From assembly GCA_035548495.1 (NCBI GenBank), contig DASZSV010000063.1:45362-109361 (forward strand): 64,000 nucleotides of DNA, written 5' to 3'. Below are positions 25,799-35,087 of this stretch, piece by piece; within the stretch, counting starts at the first letter, position 1; each line of letters starts with the position of its first letter. The translations under genes and the position numbers were made by a program. The notes under the pieces were generated by a model. The model saw nothing but the letters and a program-made list of their open reading frames with translations, searched no databases and was not told where the DNA came from. The stretch comes from CAILZL01 sp035548495 (lineage in GTDB: Bacteria > Pseudomonadota > Gammaproteobacteria > Steroidobacterales > Steroidobacteraceae).

Positions 25799-27814
25799 CT
25801 AATTGCAACTGCTCAAGTTGGCGTTGGGTTGCGTCTTGCCGATCTGGTTGCCATAAATATCGTACTGATAACAGGTGCGCAATGTTTTGAATACACCACC
25901 CGCAGCATCCCATGCAGTTACCGTCATCCCGGTCAGCAATAAATTATCGTTGTTGTACTCGTAACGCGTCACCACCTCGTCGGTGTTGCCATTATTACAA
26001 GAACCGACACCCGTACTCGGATCGTAGGTTGTACTGCTATTGATACAGGTGCGTTCCGCTGTCTTCATCCAGATGGGTAAGCCCGTGATCTTGCTGCTAC
26101 CACCATTGTAATAATGAGCAGAAAGCTGCGTATACTCATACCGTACTTGTGGTGAGACACCATGTTTATTCGGCGGATACTTGATGCTGGCCACCTGACC
26201 CGAGGGTGCGTGATACCAGTAATAGGTATAGTTATTTTTCGCATCTTTGATCCATGTGGCTTGATTGCACGTTTTTCTTGTGGTTGTATCGCAGGAACTC
26301 GGATAATTGGCTTCAATGGTGGTATCTCCGTTGTAATATGAAATTTTTGATAAATTTCCACGTGTATAAGTGTAACTGGCGCTTGGTCCATTGTTATTAT
26401 CAAACTGTGTCACAAAGTTTCTTGGCGAGGCTTCAAATGTATACGTGCCATCATCCGTATATACGTAGTACAACGCACCCGTTGTACCGCTTACGTGGCC
26501 GTGAATTTGAACTTGAGAAATACCATTTGTCGAACCTCTTGGCGCAGTATTCATCATGTCGCTGTAATAAGGTTCATTCATATCATAACCAGTAGTCACT
26601 CCCATTTTTGTTGCACTTACAACTACACCCGCGTTTTGCAATCGATAATCCCAACAACCAAAACTCTGGACCAACACGTCAGTCATCCTGGTATCAATGC
26701 AAGTTGGAATCGACCACACGTTTTTGAAATCATAGGTATATACCTGCGTAGAACCATAAGGCGCGACACCTACTAGTCGCGGAGAAAACTCTATATTAGC
26801 GACATAGCCTTCCTTTACGACTGAACCTAGTTTGGCCAGATCATATGTATTGAAGAAAAACGTCGTTTGTTGTCCCTTGGCATCTATGACATTCATGCTG
26901 GTGGTACCTATGAACATTGTCTTTGGCATGCCAGCCGGCCAATTGAATGTGGCCTTAGGCCAGCTTCGAGTCAGTGAGCAATCAGTTGCAGTTGGGATGC
27001 AATATTCATATGCATTGTTGATTCCTACTATGTACTTGGGGTTATCCCGCGCCCAACCAGCTGAATCCGCATCTGGTGCGTTTCGCAAGCAGGGAGTTGG
27101 GGACGCACCAGTTGCCGTTACCGACATGCACTTTGGCACGTCTTTTTTGTCTAATGGTCGATTATCTGGCGGATATAGCGCTTTCAATTGAAAGCCTGTA
27201 TTGGTGGTGACACCCATTCCTCCAGCCCATATTTTAATCACAAATCCATTGGGATAGGTGACGTCTGCCAGCAATCCGTTGCTAAAGCGGGACACCGTCC
27301 CATCAGGATGAGTCCAACTGAGAATAGTATTGCCATTGGCAACGTCGCTAGCGGTGCTAGTGATTTCCAATATCTGGCGCTCATCCCCCATTGACACATA
27401 TGCGCAACCGGCGGACGGGCAGGCATCGCTTTGTTGAAGGACGCCGTTCAGGTAGTATCCGAAATCTGCAGACCCTAAAAAATCATAGACACGCAATACA
27501 TTCGCTGGCGTAAATCCCACAGCGGTCGACAGTGTGACGTTGCGAGCTTCCCCAAAATATTTATCTTGAAATCCTTTATTGTGGATGAAATTGAAATCGT
27601 TGGCGATCACCGACACACTATGGGACAACCCCATTGCACCACCTATGCTGACCGTATTCAAACTATAAGATACTTGACCATTCGCCATGTTGACGCCATT
27701 CTTATCAATCACTTGCGTATGTGGTGGCTCGATATCTGCTGCGTACAGACTCAGTGTAGACAGAAAACCGAGTGCAATAGGTAATACGCGCACAATTAAA
27801 AAATTTGTTTTCAT
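25799..27814 (-). CDS. RHS-family protein, N-terminal half of a split RHS pair
   Basis: 671 residues from ATG 27814 with AAAGGA ribosome binding site and a signal peptide (FLSTLSLYAAD). It starts with IEPPHTQVIDKNGVNMANG and has a beta-rich body, with a few YD repeats only near the end (RYEYNNDNLLLTGMT, CYQYDIYGNQIGK). It stops 12 bases before the next gene, which starts again with its own signal peptide and continues the YD repeats. The pair therefore looks like one RHS shell made as two exported chains. Cysteines are frequent (CDTTTRKTC), fitting an exported protein. Confidence 0.82.
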   Translation of the reverse strand: MKTNFLIVRVLPIALGFLSTLSLYAADIEPPHTQVIDKNGVNMANGQVSYSLNTVSIGGAMGLSHSVSVIANDFNFIHNKGFQDKYFGEARNVTLSTAVGFTPANVLRVYDFLGSADFGYYLNGVLQQSDACPSAGCAYVSMGDERQILEITSTASDVANGNTILSWTHPDGTVSRFSNGLLADVTYPNGFVIKIWAGGMGVTTNTGFQLKALYPPDNRPLDKKDVPKCMSVTATGASPTPCLRNAPDADSAGWARDNPKYIVGINNAYEYCIPTATDCSLTRSWPKATFNWPAGMPKTMFIGTTSMNVIDAKGQQTTFFFNTYDLAKLGSVVKEGYVANIEFSPRLVGVAPYGSTQVYTYDFKNVWSIPTCIDTRMTDVLVQSFGCWDYRLQNAGVVVSATKMGVTTGYDMNEPYYSDMMNTAPRGSTNGISQVQIHGHVSGTTGALYYVYTDDGTYTFEASPRNFVTQFDNNNGPSASYTYTRGNLSKISYYNGDTTIEANYPSSCDTTTRKTCNQATWIKDAKNNYTYYWYHAPSGQVASIKYPPNKHGVSPQVRYEYTQLSAHYYNGGSSKITGLPIWMKTAERTCINSSTTYDPSTGVGSCNNGNTDEVVTRYEYNNDNLLLTGMTVTAWDAAGGVFKTLRTCYQYDIYGNQIGKTQPNANLSSCN

Positions 27815-27825
27815 CTTGATATCCT

Positions 27826-28329
27826 TTAAGGAAAGTAGGCCTTGACGCTGCAGCCACTCGGACCACATGCCTGCACCCATTTCGGTTTTTCAGACGATGG
27901 GGTAATGCTGCAAGAACTAAAGCCATAGACCACTTGCGTGCTGGTCACTGTTAGTACGTGGTTGCCGCTTACGTCCTGAAAGTTATAGCTCGTCGCGCCA
28001 GCAGCAGCTGACCAGCTTGCCTGCCAAGAGCACATGGAGTTTTGAGTAGAGAAAAGTCCGGTGGGTGCGGGAGGCAACGATGGCGAACCGGGTTCCGCCG
28101 CCGCATCATTCGCGGTGCCAACTGATACCAGCAATCGATTACCCGCTCCATCGTAATCGTAATCGCGATTGCCATTCAACGGATCGTTGACAAATGTAAG
28201 ACGACCCAATGCATCGTAGGTGTAAGTCACTGTATTCGATGCATCAACAGACGAACCACTCGTCATGAATAACAACAAAAGAAAAAATGCAAAGGGCAAT
28301 TTTTTCCTGAAGATATTTGACACTGACAT
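27826..28329 (-). CDS. Small secreted YD-repeat/fibronectin-like protein
   Basis: 167 residues with a signal peptide (FAFFLLLLFMTSGSSVDA), one YD repeat (TYTYDALGRLTFVNDPLNGN and DYDYDGAGNRLLVS, about 34-66) and a C-terminal Ser/Cys-rich domain (about 90-165) that looks like a fibronectin type III strand pattern (SWSAAAGATSYNFQDVSG). A good AGGGAG site precedes the start. First gene of the Rhs operon (28329 to 22660). Its role is unknown; it may cap or anchor the Rhs shell. Confidence 0.75.
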   Translation of the reverse strand: MSVSNIFRKKLPFAFFLLLLFMTSGSSVDASNTVTYTYDALGRLTFVNDPLNGNRDYDYDGAGNRLLVSVGTANDAAAEPGSPSLPPAPTGLFSTQNSMCSWQASWSAAAGATSYNFQDVSGNHVLTVTSTQVVYGFSSCSITPSSEKPKWVQACGPSGCSVKAYFP

Positions 28330-28739
28330 AGCTCCCTTCCCTCAACTTCAATTATTTGAAACAGCATTAATACCGCCGACACAACTGCCCAGCGGCGGAT
28401 ATTAGAGACTTACAAGGAAATAGTGGTATGCCGAAACGGCACACATCGCGCGAAGCACAAAACCCGACATGACCTTGTCTCCATTTGACAGACAGAGTTG
28501 AAATAAGTGTTATTAATTGACTATCTATATACACGCTATCATGGCACCAATGACATTTACAATAGCGTTTTACATCGACATCAAAATTTAATTCAACTTT
28601 TGCCGCCGAGTCTCATTGGGACACTTCGTTTGGGTGCATTTCCAATTCGCCAAGCATGCTTGCGACGCACAATATTGAGCAACTTGCTCCCCGATGAATG
28701 TCAGCCTATCCAACCCTTGACTGCTTAGGCCCGCAAATT
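28330..28739. other. Intergenic region upstream of the Rhs operon
   Basis: 410 bases between the Rhs operon start and the GH31 stop, both on the minus strand. It is AT-rich. CCGCCG and CGGCGG arms (near 28374-28399) could form a stem. The 73-codon plus-strand ORF at 28507 lacks a ribosome binding site and a recognisable pattern and is not called. The Rhs promoter must lie here, but no good -35/-10 pair could be fixed. Confidence 0.4.
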
Positions 28740-31646
28740 TCATTGATCAAATTTCACCACCACAGGTGCGCCGGAATAACGAATGATTTTTTGCGTGGCG
28801 GTTAATGGCTTGGCCTGCGCATCCATCAGTACGAACTTCAGGTCTCGAGCAGTCACCATGCCTGGGAATGAACCATGACGCCGCCCTACTCTCATGGTTC
28901 GGGTTGCATCGTCCCACTTCAGGTCATACGTTGCGCGTTGTCCTTTTTCATAAGCGTAAGTTTCATTGTCATCTTCGTACAATGTGAATGTTGCATTGGC
29001 GCCGGGATAAATTCGTATTTCATACGGCGCTTGCGGCTGATCGGTGGCGTATTGCAACAACGGTCCCATTGGTATGACGGAACCCGCCCGCACAAACAGC
29101 GGCCATGTAGTCAATGAATAATGTTCGGTAACTGCTTCGCCGCCTGTATAACGTTGTGCGGTCCAGTAGTCATACCAATCAACGCCTGAAGGCAGGTACG
29201 TGCTTATTGAAGTATCCACCTCTTTCTTTTCTGCTGACAGCAATGCCTGCTGGGCGGGTGTGCGCCATGCGAGTCTGAAAAAGCGATTGCCCGTGCCTTG
29301 ATGAAACTCAGCGATCAATGACACGCGTTGTCCTTTCGTAAAACGCACTTTGGTGCTCATGGTACGTTTCATGCCAAAGCTCCAGTCTTCCAGCAACAAC
29401 TTGCCGTCAAGATAAAGCCGTCCGCCATCGTCGTATTCCATGCCGATTTCGTATTCACCGTCTTCCGGTGCAATCAGCACGCCTTGCCAGCGTGCAGAAA
29501 AATTTTCCAGACTGGTTAATCCGGGTGGCGGATTCGCCAATGGCGCACCGGGCCATGAATGTTCCACCGTTTGATCAATTGTCCTGCCCGCCGGTGTGTT
29601 CAAATCCAGTCCTGAAAAGTACTGCACCTCCAGACCCTGTTTACCATCTGGAGTTTGCAGCACATCCGCGGGAATGGTGTTCAATGGCGGCGCGCTGATG
29701 TGATACATCGCATGCGTCACTGGATGAACCAGAAATGCGGGGCCAAACATGAATTCATCATCCAGTTTGCGGGCTTTGAGATCATCGGGAAAATCCAGCG
29801 GCAAACCGCGCATCATGGTGTAACCATGCGCAGTGGTTTGCCAGGCAAGTGAATAGATGTATGGCAACAATTGATAACGCAAGGTGGCCGCATCACGCAA
29901 CGATTGATACAACCCGGGCGCCGTTGTCTTGAACAAGTACGGTTCGCGTTCAATGTTTGTTCCATGAATGCGATACACAGGGTTGAATACGGCGAACTGG
30001 TTCCAGCGCGCATACAGCTCCTGATATTCCGGATTCTTTTCGCCTTTGGGATAGTTGACGAAAAATCCGCCCGTATCCTGTGTCCAGTACGGCAAGCCCG
30101 CCATTGCCACGTTGATGCCACCGGCAATCTGCGCGTGCAATGTTTCCCAGCTTGCCGTGGTATCGCCGGACCACGGCATCGCTGCATAACGTTGTTGCCC
30201 TGCCCACGCGGAACGCGTCAGCGTAAATACCCGTTTATCACTGGTGGCCCGTTCGCCTTCGTAGGTGCCCCTGGTGGTCAACAGACTGTACACATTGAGA
30301 TAGCGCGTGAAGTCGCCCATTGCATTGTTGCCAAGACTCTTGATGTCGCGTTCAACTTCATTGGGATCATGACATGCACCGCCCACTTCCACTTCAGTGC
30401 CATCCATCCACAAAGCATCAACACCGGCATCCAGCAAGCCCTTCTTGATGTACTTGAAATAAATATCACGGCCTTCGGAACTGAAGGCATCATAGATACG
30501 CGCCTGCTTTGATATCCAGTGCAACGGAGTAAAGCGCAACCCTTTTGCATCCAGTGCATGCGCCAGTCCGGTATCGTTGCCAATGGACGGCCAGATGGAC
30601 ACCATCAGCTTTACATGCAACTGATCATGCAATGTTCTGGTCAGCGAGACCGGATCGGGAAAGCGCTGCCTGTCCCAGGTCATGCCACTCCATGTGCCAT
30701 CACTGCCACCCCAGTATTGCCAGTCCTGCACGATATAGTCGATGGGAAAATGATCCTGACGAAAATTCTTCACCACTTCCACCAGACGATCCTGCGTCTT
30801 GTAGCGTTCCTTGCTCATGAACAATCCAAACGCGGCTTTGGGAAACATGGGCGCAACACCCGTCAGGTTACGATAACCTGCAATCACGCCATCCATTGTC
30901 GGTGCCGCGATGAAGTAATAATCCAGACCAGCCGGTGCACTTTCGGCCCATAAGGTCGAACCGCCAGCATAGTCCTTGAACGTCATCTTGGAATACATGT
31001 CCCACATGATTCCATAGCGCCGTGTGGAGATCATGAAGGGAACCACAATCCCGATGTTGGTTTGCACCAGCAACACATCCTTGCCGCGATAATCCATATA
31101 GGGCGTGTTGTACTGCCCGAGTCCATAGATTGATTCATCCGGTTGAAGCTGGAATGAATGACTTACTTCATATGTCGGCGCGGCAGATATCTCCTTCTTC
31201 TTGATGGACTGCGGTTGATCTTCCTGTTCTTGATATAGCAAACCGCCATCCGCTTTGAAGAAGGTCAGCGCACCCGTTCGTCGCGATACTTTGATGCGCA
31301 GTTTGTCTGAAACAATAGAAACCGAGTCAGCGGACTGTTCAACAGTGAATGCAACATGCGCAGGCTTTGCAACGACGACCAGGCTGGGTTGCGCGGTGTA
31401 GACCATCCCGAGGTTTGAGTTGACGCGTACCGTATCGGGACCATAGAAGACAACATTCTTTACAACATCATGAATGCGAAACTGCACACCGTCATCGAGT
31501 CGCACAAATGCAAAATCATTTGATGCCGGTGGCACAACTGCGTGCAACTGGCCATGAACATCCAGTCCCGTTGCCGCATACAATGGCATGCTGATGTGGA
31601 TCAACGCAGAAAAAATCATCACTCTGATCAAATGGAACTTGTTCAT
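28740..31646 (-). CDS. Glycoside hydrolase family 31 with PA14 insert (alpha-xylosidase-like)
   Basis: 968 residues from ATG 31646 with signal peptide (IFSALIHISMPLYAATG), so secreted or periplasmic. An N-terminal beta-sandwich precedes the GH31 barrel with nucleophile motif DALWMDGTEVE (Asp about 411). A PA14 domain (about 695-790, with APEDGEYEIGMEYDDGGRLYLDG) is inserted before the C-terminal DUF5110-type domain. This layout is that of CjXyl31A-type alpha-xylosidases, which trim xylose from xyloglucan oligosaccharides; alpha-glucosidase activity is the alternative. It is divergent from the tannase-family gene. Confidence 0.92.
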   Translation of the reverse strand: MNKFHLIRVMIFSALIHISMPLYAATGLDVHGQLHAVVPPASNDFAFVRLDDGVQFRIHDVVKNVVFYGPDTVRVNSNLGMVYTAQPSLVVVAKPAHVAFTVEQSADSVSIVSDKLRIKVSRRTGALTFFKADGGLLYQEQEDQPQSIKKKEISAAPTYEVSHSFQLQPDESIYGLGQYNTPYMDYRGKDVLLVQTNIGIVVPFMISTRRYGIMWDMYSKMTFKDYAGGSTLWAESAPAGLDYYFIAAPTMDGVIAGYRNLTGVAPMFPKAAFGLFMSKERYKTQDRLVEVVKNFRQDHFPIDYIVQDWQYWGGSDGTWSGMTWDRQRFPDPVSLTRTLHDQLHVKLMVSIWPSIGNDTGLAHALDAKGLRFTPLHWISKQARIYDAFSSEGRDIYFKYIKKGLLDAGVDALWMDGTEVEVGGACHDPNEVERDIKSLGNNAMGDFTRYLNVYSLLTTRGTYEGERATSDKRVFTLTRSAWAGQQRYAAMPWSGDTTASWETLHAQIAGGINVAMAGLPYWTQDTGGFFVNYPKGEKNPEYQELYARWNQFAVFNPVYRIHGTNIEREPYLFKTTAPGLYQSLRDAATLRYQLLPYIYSLAWQTTAHGYTMMRGLPLDFPDDLKARKLDDEFMFGPAFLVHPVTHAMYHISAPPLNTIPADVLQTPDGKQGLEVQYFSGLDLNTPAGRTIDQTVEHSWPGAPLANPPPGLTSLENFSARWQGVLIAPEDGEYEIGMEYDDGGRLYLDGKLLLEDWSFGMKRTMSTKVRFTKGQRVSLIAEFHQGTGNRFFRLAWRTPAQQALLSAEKKEVDTSISTYLPSGVDWYDYWTAQRYTGGEAVTEHYSLTTWPLFVRAGSVIPMGPLLQYATDQPQAPYEIRIYPGANATFTLYEDDNETYAYEKGQRATYDLKWDDATRTMRVGRRHGSFPGMVTARDLKFVLMDAQAKPLTATQKIIRYSGAPVVVKFDQ

Positions 31647-31915
31647 GATGCCGGTTTTCAAGTTGTACGATGCACGGCATGGTAGCAGAAGAGGGAAAAT
31701 ACCAAGAGAGTACTCAAGCAGCCACTCGCGGCCCGGAAATCGCGTGGCATGGCATATTGATATCAATGCATGGCAAAATGGATATCTATCATGCAACGCA
31801 AAAATTCATACAATGAATGCGCCCATGCATTGAAGTGCTGAACACCAGTGCTTTACTGCATTACCTGACAACATCGTTACGGCGATACCAATAATCAGCA
31901 CCTGCGGGGTTTATC

Positions 31916-33517
31916 ATGCACTTCAAATCAATGGACCTGCGCGGCTTTGTCGTTCAAGGCTGTGCACTGGCGGTGTTACTCGCATTCACCCATGTCGCTG
32001 CCGCCGATGACAGCACGGTCAAGGGCAATGATCCCTCCCATTGCGAATCGTTGATGTCCTTCAAGGCATCGGGTCTGGATGTCATCATCAAAAAGACCAC
32101 CAGCATTCCGACCGGTCCGGTTCCTGCCATACCTTACAGTCCAGGATATCCCGGCACACTGCCCGCGTATTGCCGTATCGATGGCGTCATCGACCAACGC
32201 ACCGGTCACGATGGCAAACCCTATGCCATTGGCTTTGCCATTGCATTGCCTGACAACTGGAATGGCCGCTTCATGATGCAGGGCGGCGGCGGACTCAACG
32301 GCAGTGTCGCACAACCCATCGGCAGCGTTGCCGCCGGTGACAAGCCCGCACTCGAACGCGGCTTTGCAGTCATCACCACAGACAGCGGTCATCAAAGCAG
32401 CAATGGATTCGATGGCAGTTTTTTTGCTGATCAGGAAGCGGCGCTGGACTTTCTCTATCAGGCGGTTGGCAAGGTCGCTGAAGCCGGCAAGCAAATCGTT
32501 ACTGCATATTATGGACGCGGCGCGGAACATTCCTATTTCATGGGCTGTTCCACCGGCGGACGCGAAGCGATGTTGATGACACAACGTTATCCGCGATTCT
32601 TCGACGGCGTAGTTGCAGGCTCGCCCGCCATGCGCACCAGCTTTTCCAATCTCGCTGATCGCTGGGTGGCCACTGCACTCAATCAAGTGGCGCCGAAAGA
32701 TGCAAACGGCAAACCCATCACCTCGCGTGCATTGTCGGAAAGCGATCGCAAACTGGTGATCGATTCATTGCTTAAAACTTGCGATGGCAATGACGGAGTC
32801 GTTGACGGCATGATCTTCGATCCCGTGCATTGCGGTTTTGATGTCATGAAACTGGCGTGCAAGGGACAAAAAACCAGCGAGTGCCTGTCAGTGAAGCAAG
32901 CCACTGCCATCAGAAAAGCATTCGCTGGACCAAAAGATTCGCGCGGTGTGCAGGTGTATCCGGGTTTCTGGTTTGATACCGGCATCGCAGAGAAACAGGG
33001 CATACCCGGTTTGTTGAATCCCGGCGGCAGCCCGGTCGGACCGCAAGCGACTGACAAAATGGATGTTGATCAGGCAGCGCAGGCCGCAGATAACGCTGCT
33101 GCCATGATGGGCGATACGGCGTACTGGACCGAACTCAATACATTTCATGAACACGGTGGCAAACTGATTTTCTTTCACGGCGTCAGCGATCCGTGGTTCT
33201 CTGCGCAGGACACACTGCGTTACTACCAGCAACTTGCCGATGACAATGGCGGCATTGATGCAGTCAGACAGTGGAGCCGGTTGTTTCTTGTACCCGGCAT
33301 GGGACATTGCGGCGGCGGCTCTGCAACACTGGATCACTTCGACATGATTGATCCCATTGTGAACTGGGTTGAACACAATGAAGCACCCGCTTCTGTCATC
33401 GCCACCGGTCATGACTTTCCCGGCCGCAGCCGTCCCTTGTGCCCGTATCCACAACATGCGCAGTACACCGGCAAGGGTGACAGTGAGCACGCAGAAAATT
33501 TTGAATGCAGCAAATGA
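31916..33517 (+). CDS. Tannase/feruloyl esterase family hydrolase
   Basis: 533 residues with signal peptide (ALAVLLAFTHVAAADD). The nucleophile elbow is GCSTGG (Ser about 211), typical of the tannase family; the motif FFHGVSDPWFSAQDTLRYY (about 418-436) carries the acid residue and GMGHCGGG (about 461-468) the histidine, both next to conserved cysteines. Expected to cut gallate or ferulate esters of plant polymers outside the cytoplasm. It overlaps the next gene (ATGA at 33514) and lies next to a GH31 enzyme, suggesting a plant-cell-wall role. Confidence 0.92.
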   Translation: MHFKSMDLRGFVVQGCALAVLLAFTHVAAADDSTVKGNDPSHCESLMSFKASGLDVIIKKTTSIPTGPVPAIPYSPGYPGTLPAYCRIDGVIDQRTGHDGKPYAIGFAIALPDNWNGRFMMQGGGGLNGSVAQPIGSVAAGDKPALERGFAVITTDSGHQSSNGFDGSFFADQEAALDFLYQAVGKVAEAGKQIVTAYYGRGAEHSYFMGCSTGGREAMLMTQRYPRFFDGVVAGSPAMRTSFSNLADRWVATALNQVAPKDANGKPITSRALSESDRKLVIDSLLKTCDGNDGVVDGMIFDPVHCGFDVMKLACKGQKTSECLSVKQATAIRKAFAGPKDSRGVQVYPGFWFDTGIAEKQGIPGLLNPGGSPVGPQATDKMDVDQAAQAADNAAAMMGDTAYWTELNTFHEHGGKLIFFHGVSDPWFSAQDTLRYYQQLADDNGGIDAVRQWSRLFLVPGMGHCGGGSATLDHFDMIDPIVNWVEHNEAPASVIATGHDFPGRSRPLCPYPQHAQYTGKGDSEHAENFECSK

Positions 33518-34113
33518 TCACCGTCATGAATCAGTCAGAAATTACGTGCATAAAAATGACCTGCGCATTCATGTTGCTAATGTTCAGTGTTGGCGCATGG
33601 GCACAGACTCCTTTGGGCACGCCACCCGGTGCTGATACGTTACCGCGCAGCGAGTTTGTATTTGAAGAACGTGTCACTGTTGGCGATCCCGTTGTCGTAG
33701 GTGATACTGCTTTCGGTCATCGTCAGTACATTCCCATTACCGGCGGCAAGATTGCCGGTCCCAGACTGAATGGCGATGTATTGCCTGGCGGCTGGGATTA
33801 TCAGTTATGGCTTGGCAATGGATGCGGCACGTTGTCAGCAGATTACTTTCTGCGTGCCGCTGACGGCACCATCATTCACATACTGAATCAGTCCTTCACC
33901 TGCACATCACCGCAAACAAAAGACGAACGCAGTTTTTTCCAGCCCCGCTTTGAAGCACCGAAAGGAAAATACGACTGGCTGACCCGCGGTACTTTTGTCG
34001 CAACGCTTGAACTGGAAATGGCGCCAGCAACGCAGCAACAAACAGATCAGACACACAAGCCGGATGCGTCGAGGCTTGCGGCAGTGCGCATCAAGTTCTA
34101 CCAGATAAAATAA
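33514..34113 (+). CDS. DUF3237-like exported protein
   Basis: 199 residues from the ATG overlapping the tannase stop (an ATG at 33526 is also possible). A signal peptide ending VGAWAQTP is followed by a single beta-barrel-like domain containing GDTAFGHRQYIPITGGKIAGP and GGWDYQLWLGNG, which matches the DUF3237 pattern, and a late AVRIKFYQIK. DUF3237 proteins have no settled function. Coupling to the esterase suggests a helper or a second enzyme acting on the same phenolic substrate. Confidence 0.75.
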   Translation: MITVMNQSEITCIKMTCAFMLLMFSVGAWAQTPLGTPPGADTLPRSEFVFEERVTVGDPVVVGDTAFGHRQYIPITGGKIAGPRLNGDVLPGGWDYQLWLGNGCGTLSADYFLRAADGTIIHILNQSFTCTSPQTKDERSFFQPRFEAPKGKYDWLTRGTFVATLELEMAPATQQQTDQTHKPDASRLAAVRIKFYQIK

Positions 34114-34457
34114 ATCGCAGTCGCTGCAATCACCTCATCATGGCGCGGCGCCCGCCGCCATCCGCGGCCGCAACACTTAATTGCGTATCAGTCGTGAGAT
34201 GACAGAATTGTTGTACATAATAAGGTGTGCAATGTAACTCGCTGCAATTACTCGATAACTTGTCAGCACCGCCGCACCGCCACCGGCCTGCGCCGGACAA
34301 TGGCCATATCGCAGCCACATTGCAAACCGCAGCCAATTCACATTTAATCCGTGTCAGTGTTTTCCGTTATTCGTGACCTGTTCCCGATTTCCTAAACTGA
34401 CTCCTGCATTGTCTTGACTGACTTCCGCAACTTACGGCCACCTAATGGTAATCATCA
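34114..34457. other. Gene-free region between DUF3237 gene and ECF sigma gene
   Basis: 344 bases without a credible ORF. It starts with a GC-rich imperfect palindrome (around 34141-34161, GGCGCGGCGCCCGCCGCC) that could act as a terminator for the esterase operon, and presumably ends with the sigma-factor promoter, which I could not fix. Confidence 0.4.
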
Positions 34458-35072
34458 ATGGATTCTAGCCAGCACGCCCATTCCGAACCGGACAAAGACA
34501 TCAATGCACGCGGGACGCCAACGCTGACCGCGGACAAGACCGATGTATTTTCATTGCTGACACCACAGTTGTATCAGCGTCTGCGGCAACTGGGACGGCG
34601 TTACATGCGCCGTGAAGTTCAGGGACACACATTGCATCCCACCGATGTGGTTCATTCTGCATTGAACCGCATGAGACGCGGCGCCGAAGACTACACAGAT
34701 ACTCAGCACTTTTTTGCAAGCTGTGCAGTGCAGATGCGCTGGGTGCTCGTTGAGTATGCACGCAAGCGCAAACGCAACCGGCAGCGCTCTATTTCCATTG
34801 ACGATGCCAACGATGAAGCATTGCAGATAGAATCAGAAAGCGACGAGTTGCTGCTGGAATTGCACGAGGCGCTGGAGCAACTGGCGATTCTCGATCCGGT
34901 GGCTTCAAAGGCCTGCGACCTGTATTACTTTGGCGGACACTCGGTGCAGGAAATCACTTCAATACTTAAAATCTCGACCGCCACCGTGGATCGCAAGATG
35001 CGTTTTGCAAAGGCGTGGATGCGTTCGGAATTTGAAGGACTGCGCAACGCGATGAACAGCCGGAAGCAGTAA
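34458..35072 (+). CDS. ECF-type RNA polymerase sigma factor (TIGR02999-like)
   Basis: 204 residues. Region 2 is seen in FSLLTPQLYQRLRQLGRRYMRRE and in HPTDVVHSALNRM; region 4 has a helix-turn-helix GHSVQEITSILKISTATVDR followed by KMRFAKAWMR, the TIGR02999/ECF pattern. Members of this group are often coupled with Ser/Thr kinases, but none is nearby. It is convergent with the leftmost pigment gene (15 bases between stops), so a role in controlling the cluster is possible but unproven. Confidence 0.9.
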   Translation: MDSSQHAHSEPDKDINARGTPTLTADKTDVFSLLTPQLYQRLRQLGRRYMRREVQGHTLHPTDVVHSALNRMRRGAEDYTDTQHFFASCAVQMRWVLVEYARKRKRNRQRSISIDDANDEALQIESESDELLLELHEALEQLAILDPVASKACDLYYFGGHSVQEITSILKISTATVDRKMRFAKAWMRSEFEGLRNAMNSRKQ

Positions 35073-35087
35073 ACCGCATTCGTCACT

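Noticed and set aside
28507..28728. 73-codon plus-strand ORF in the Rhs/GH31 gap
   Set aside because: No ribosome binding site, no clear family pattern, and it sits in AT-rich spacer DNA.
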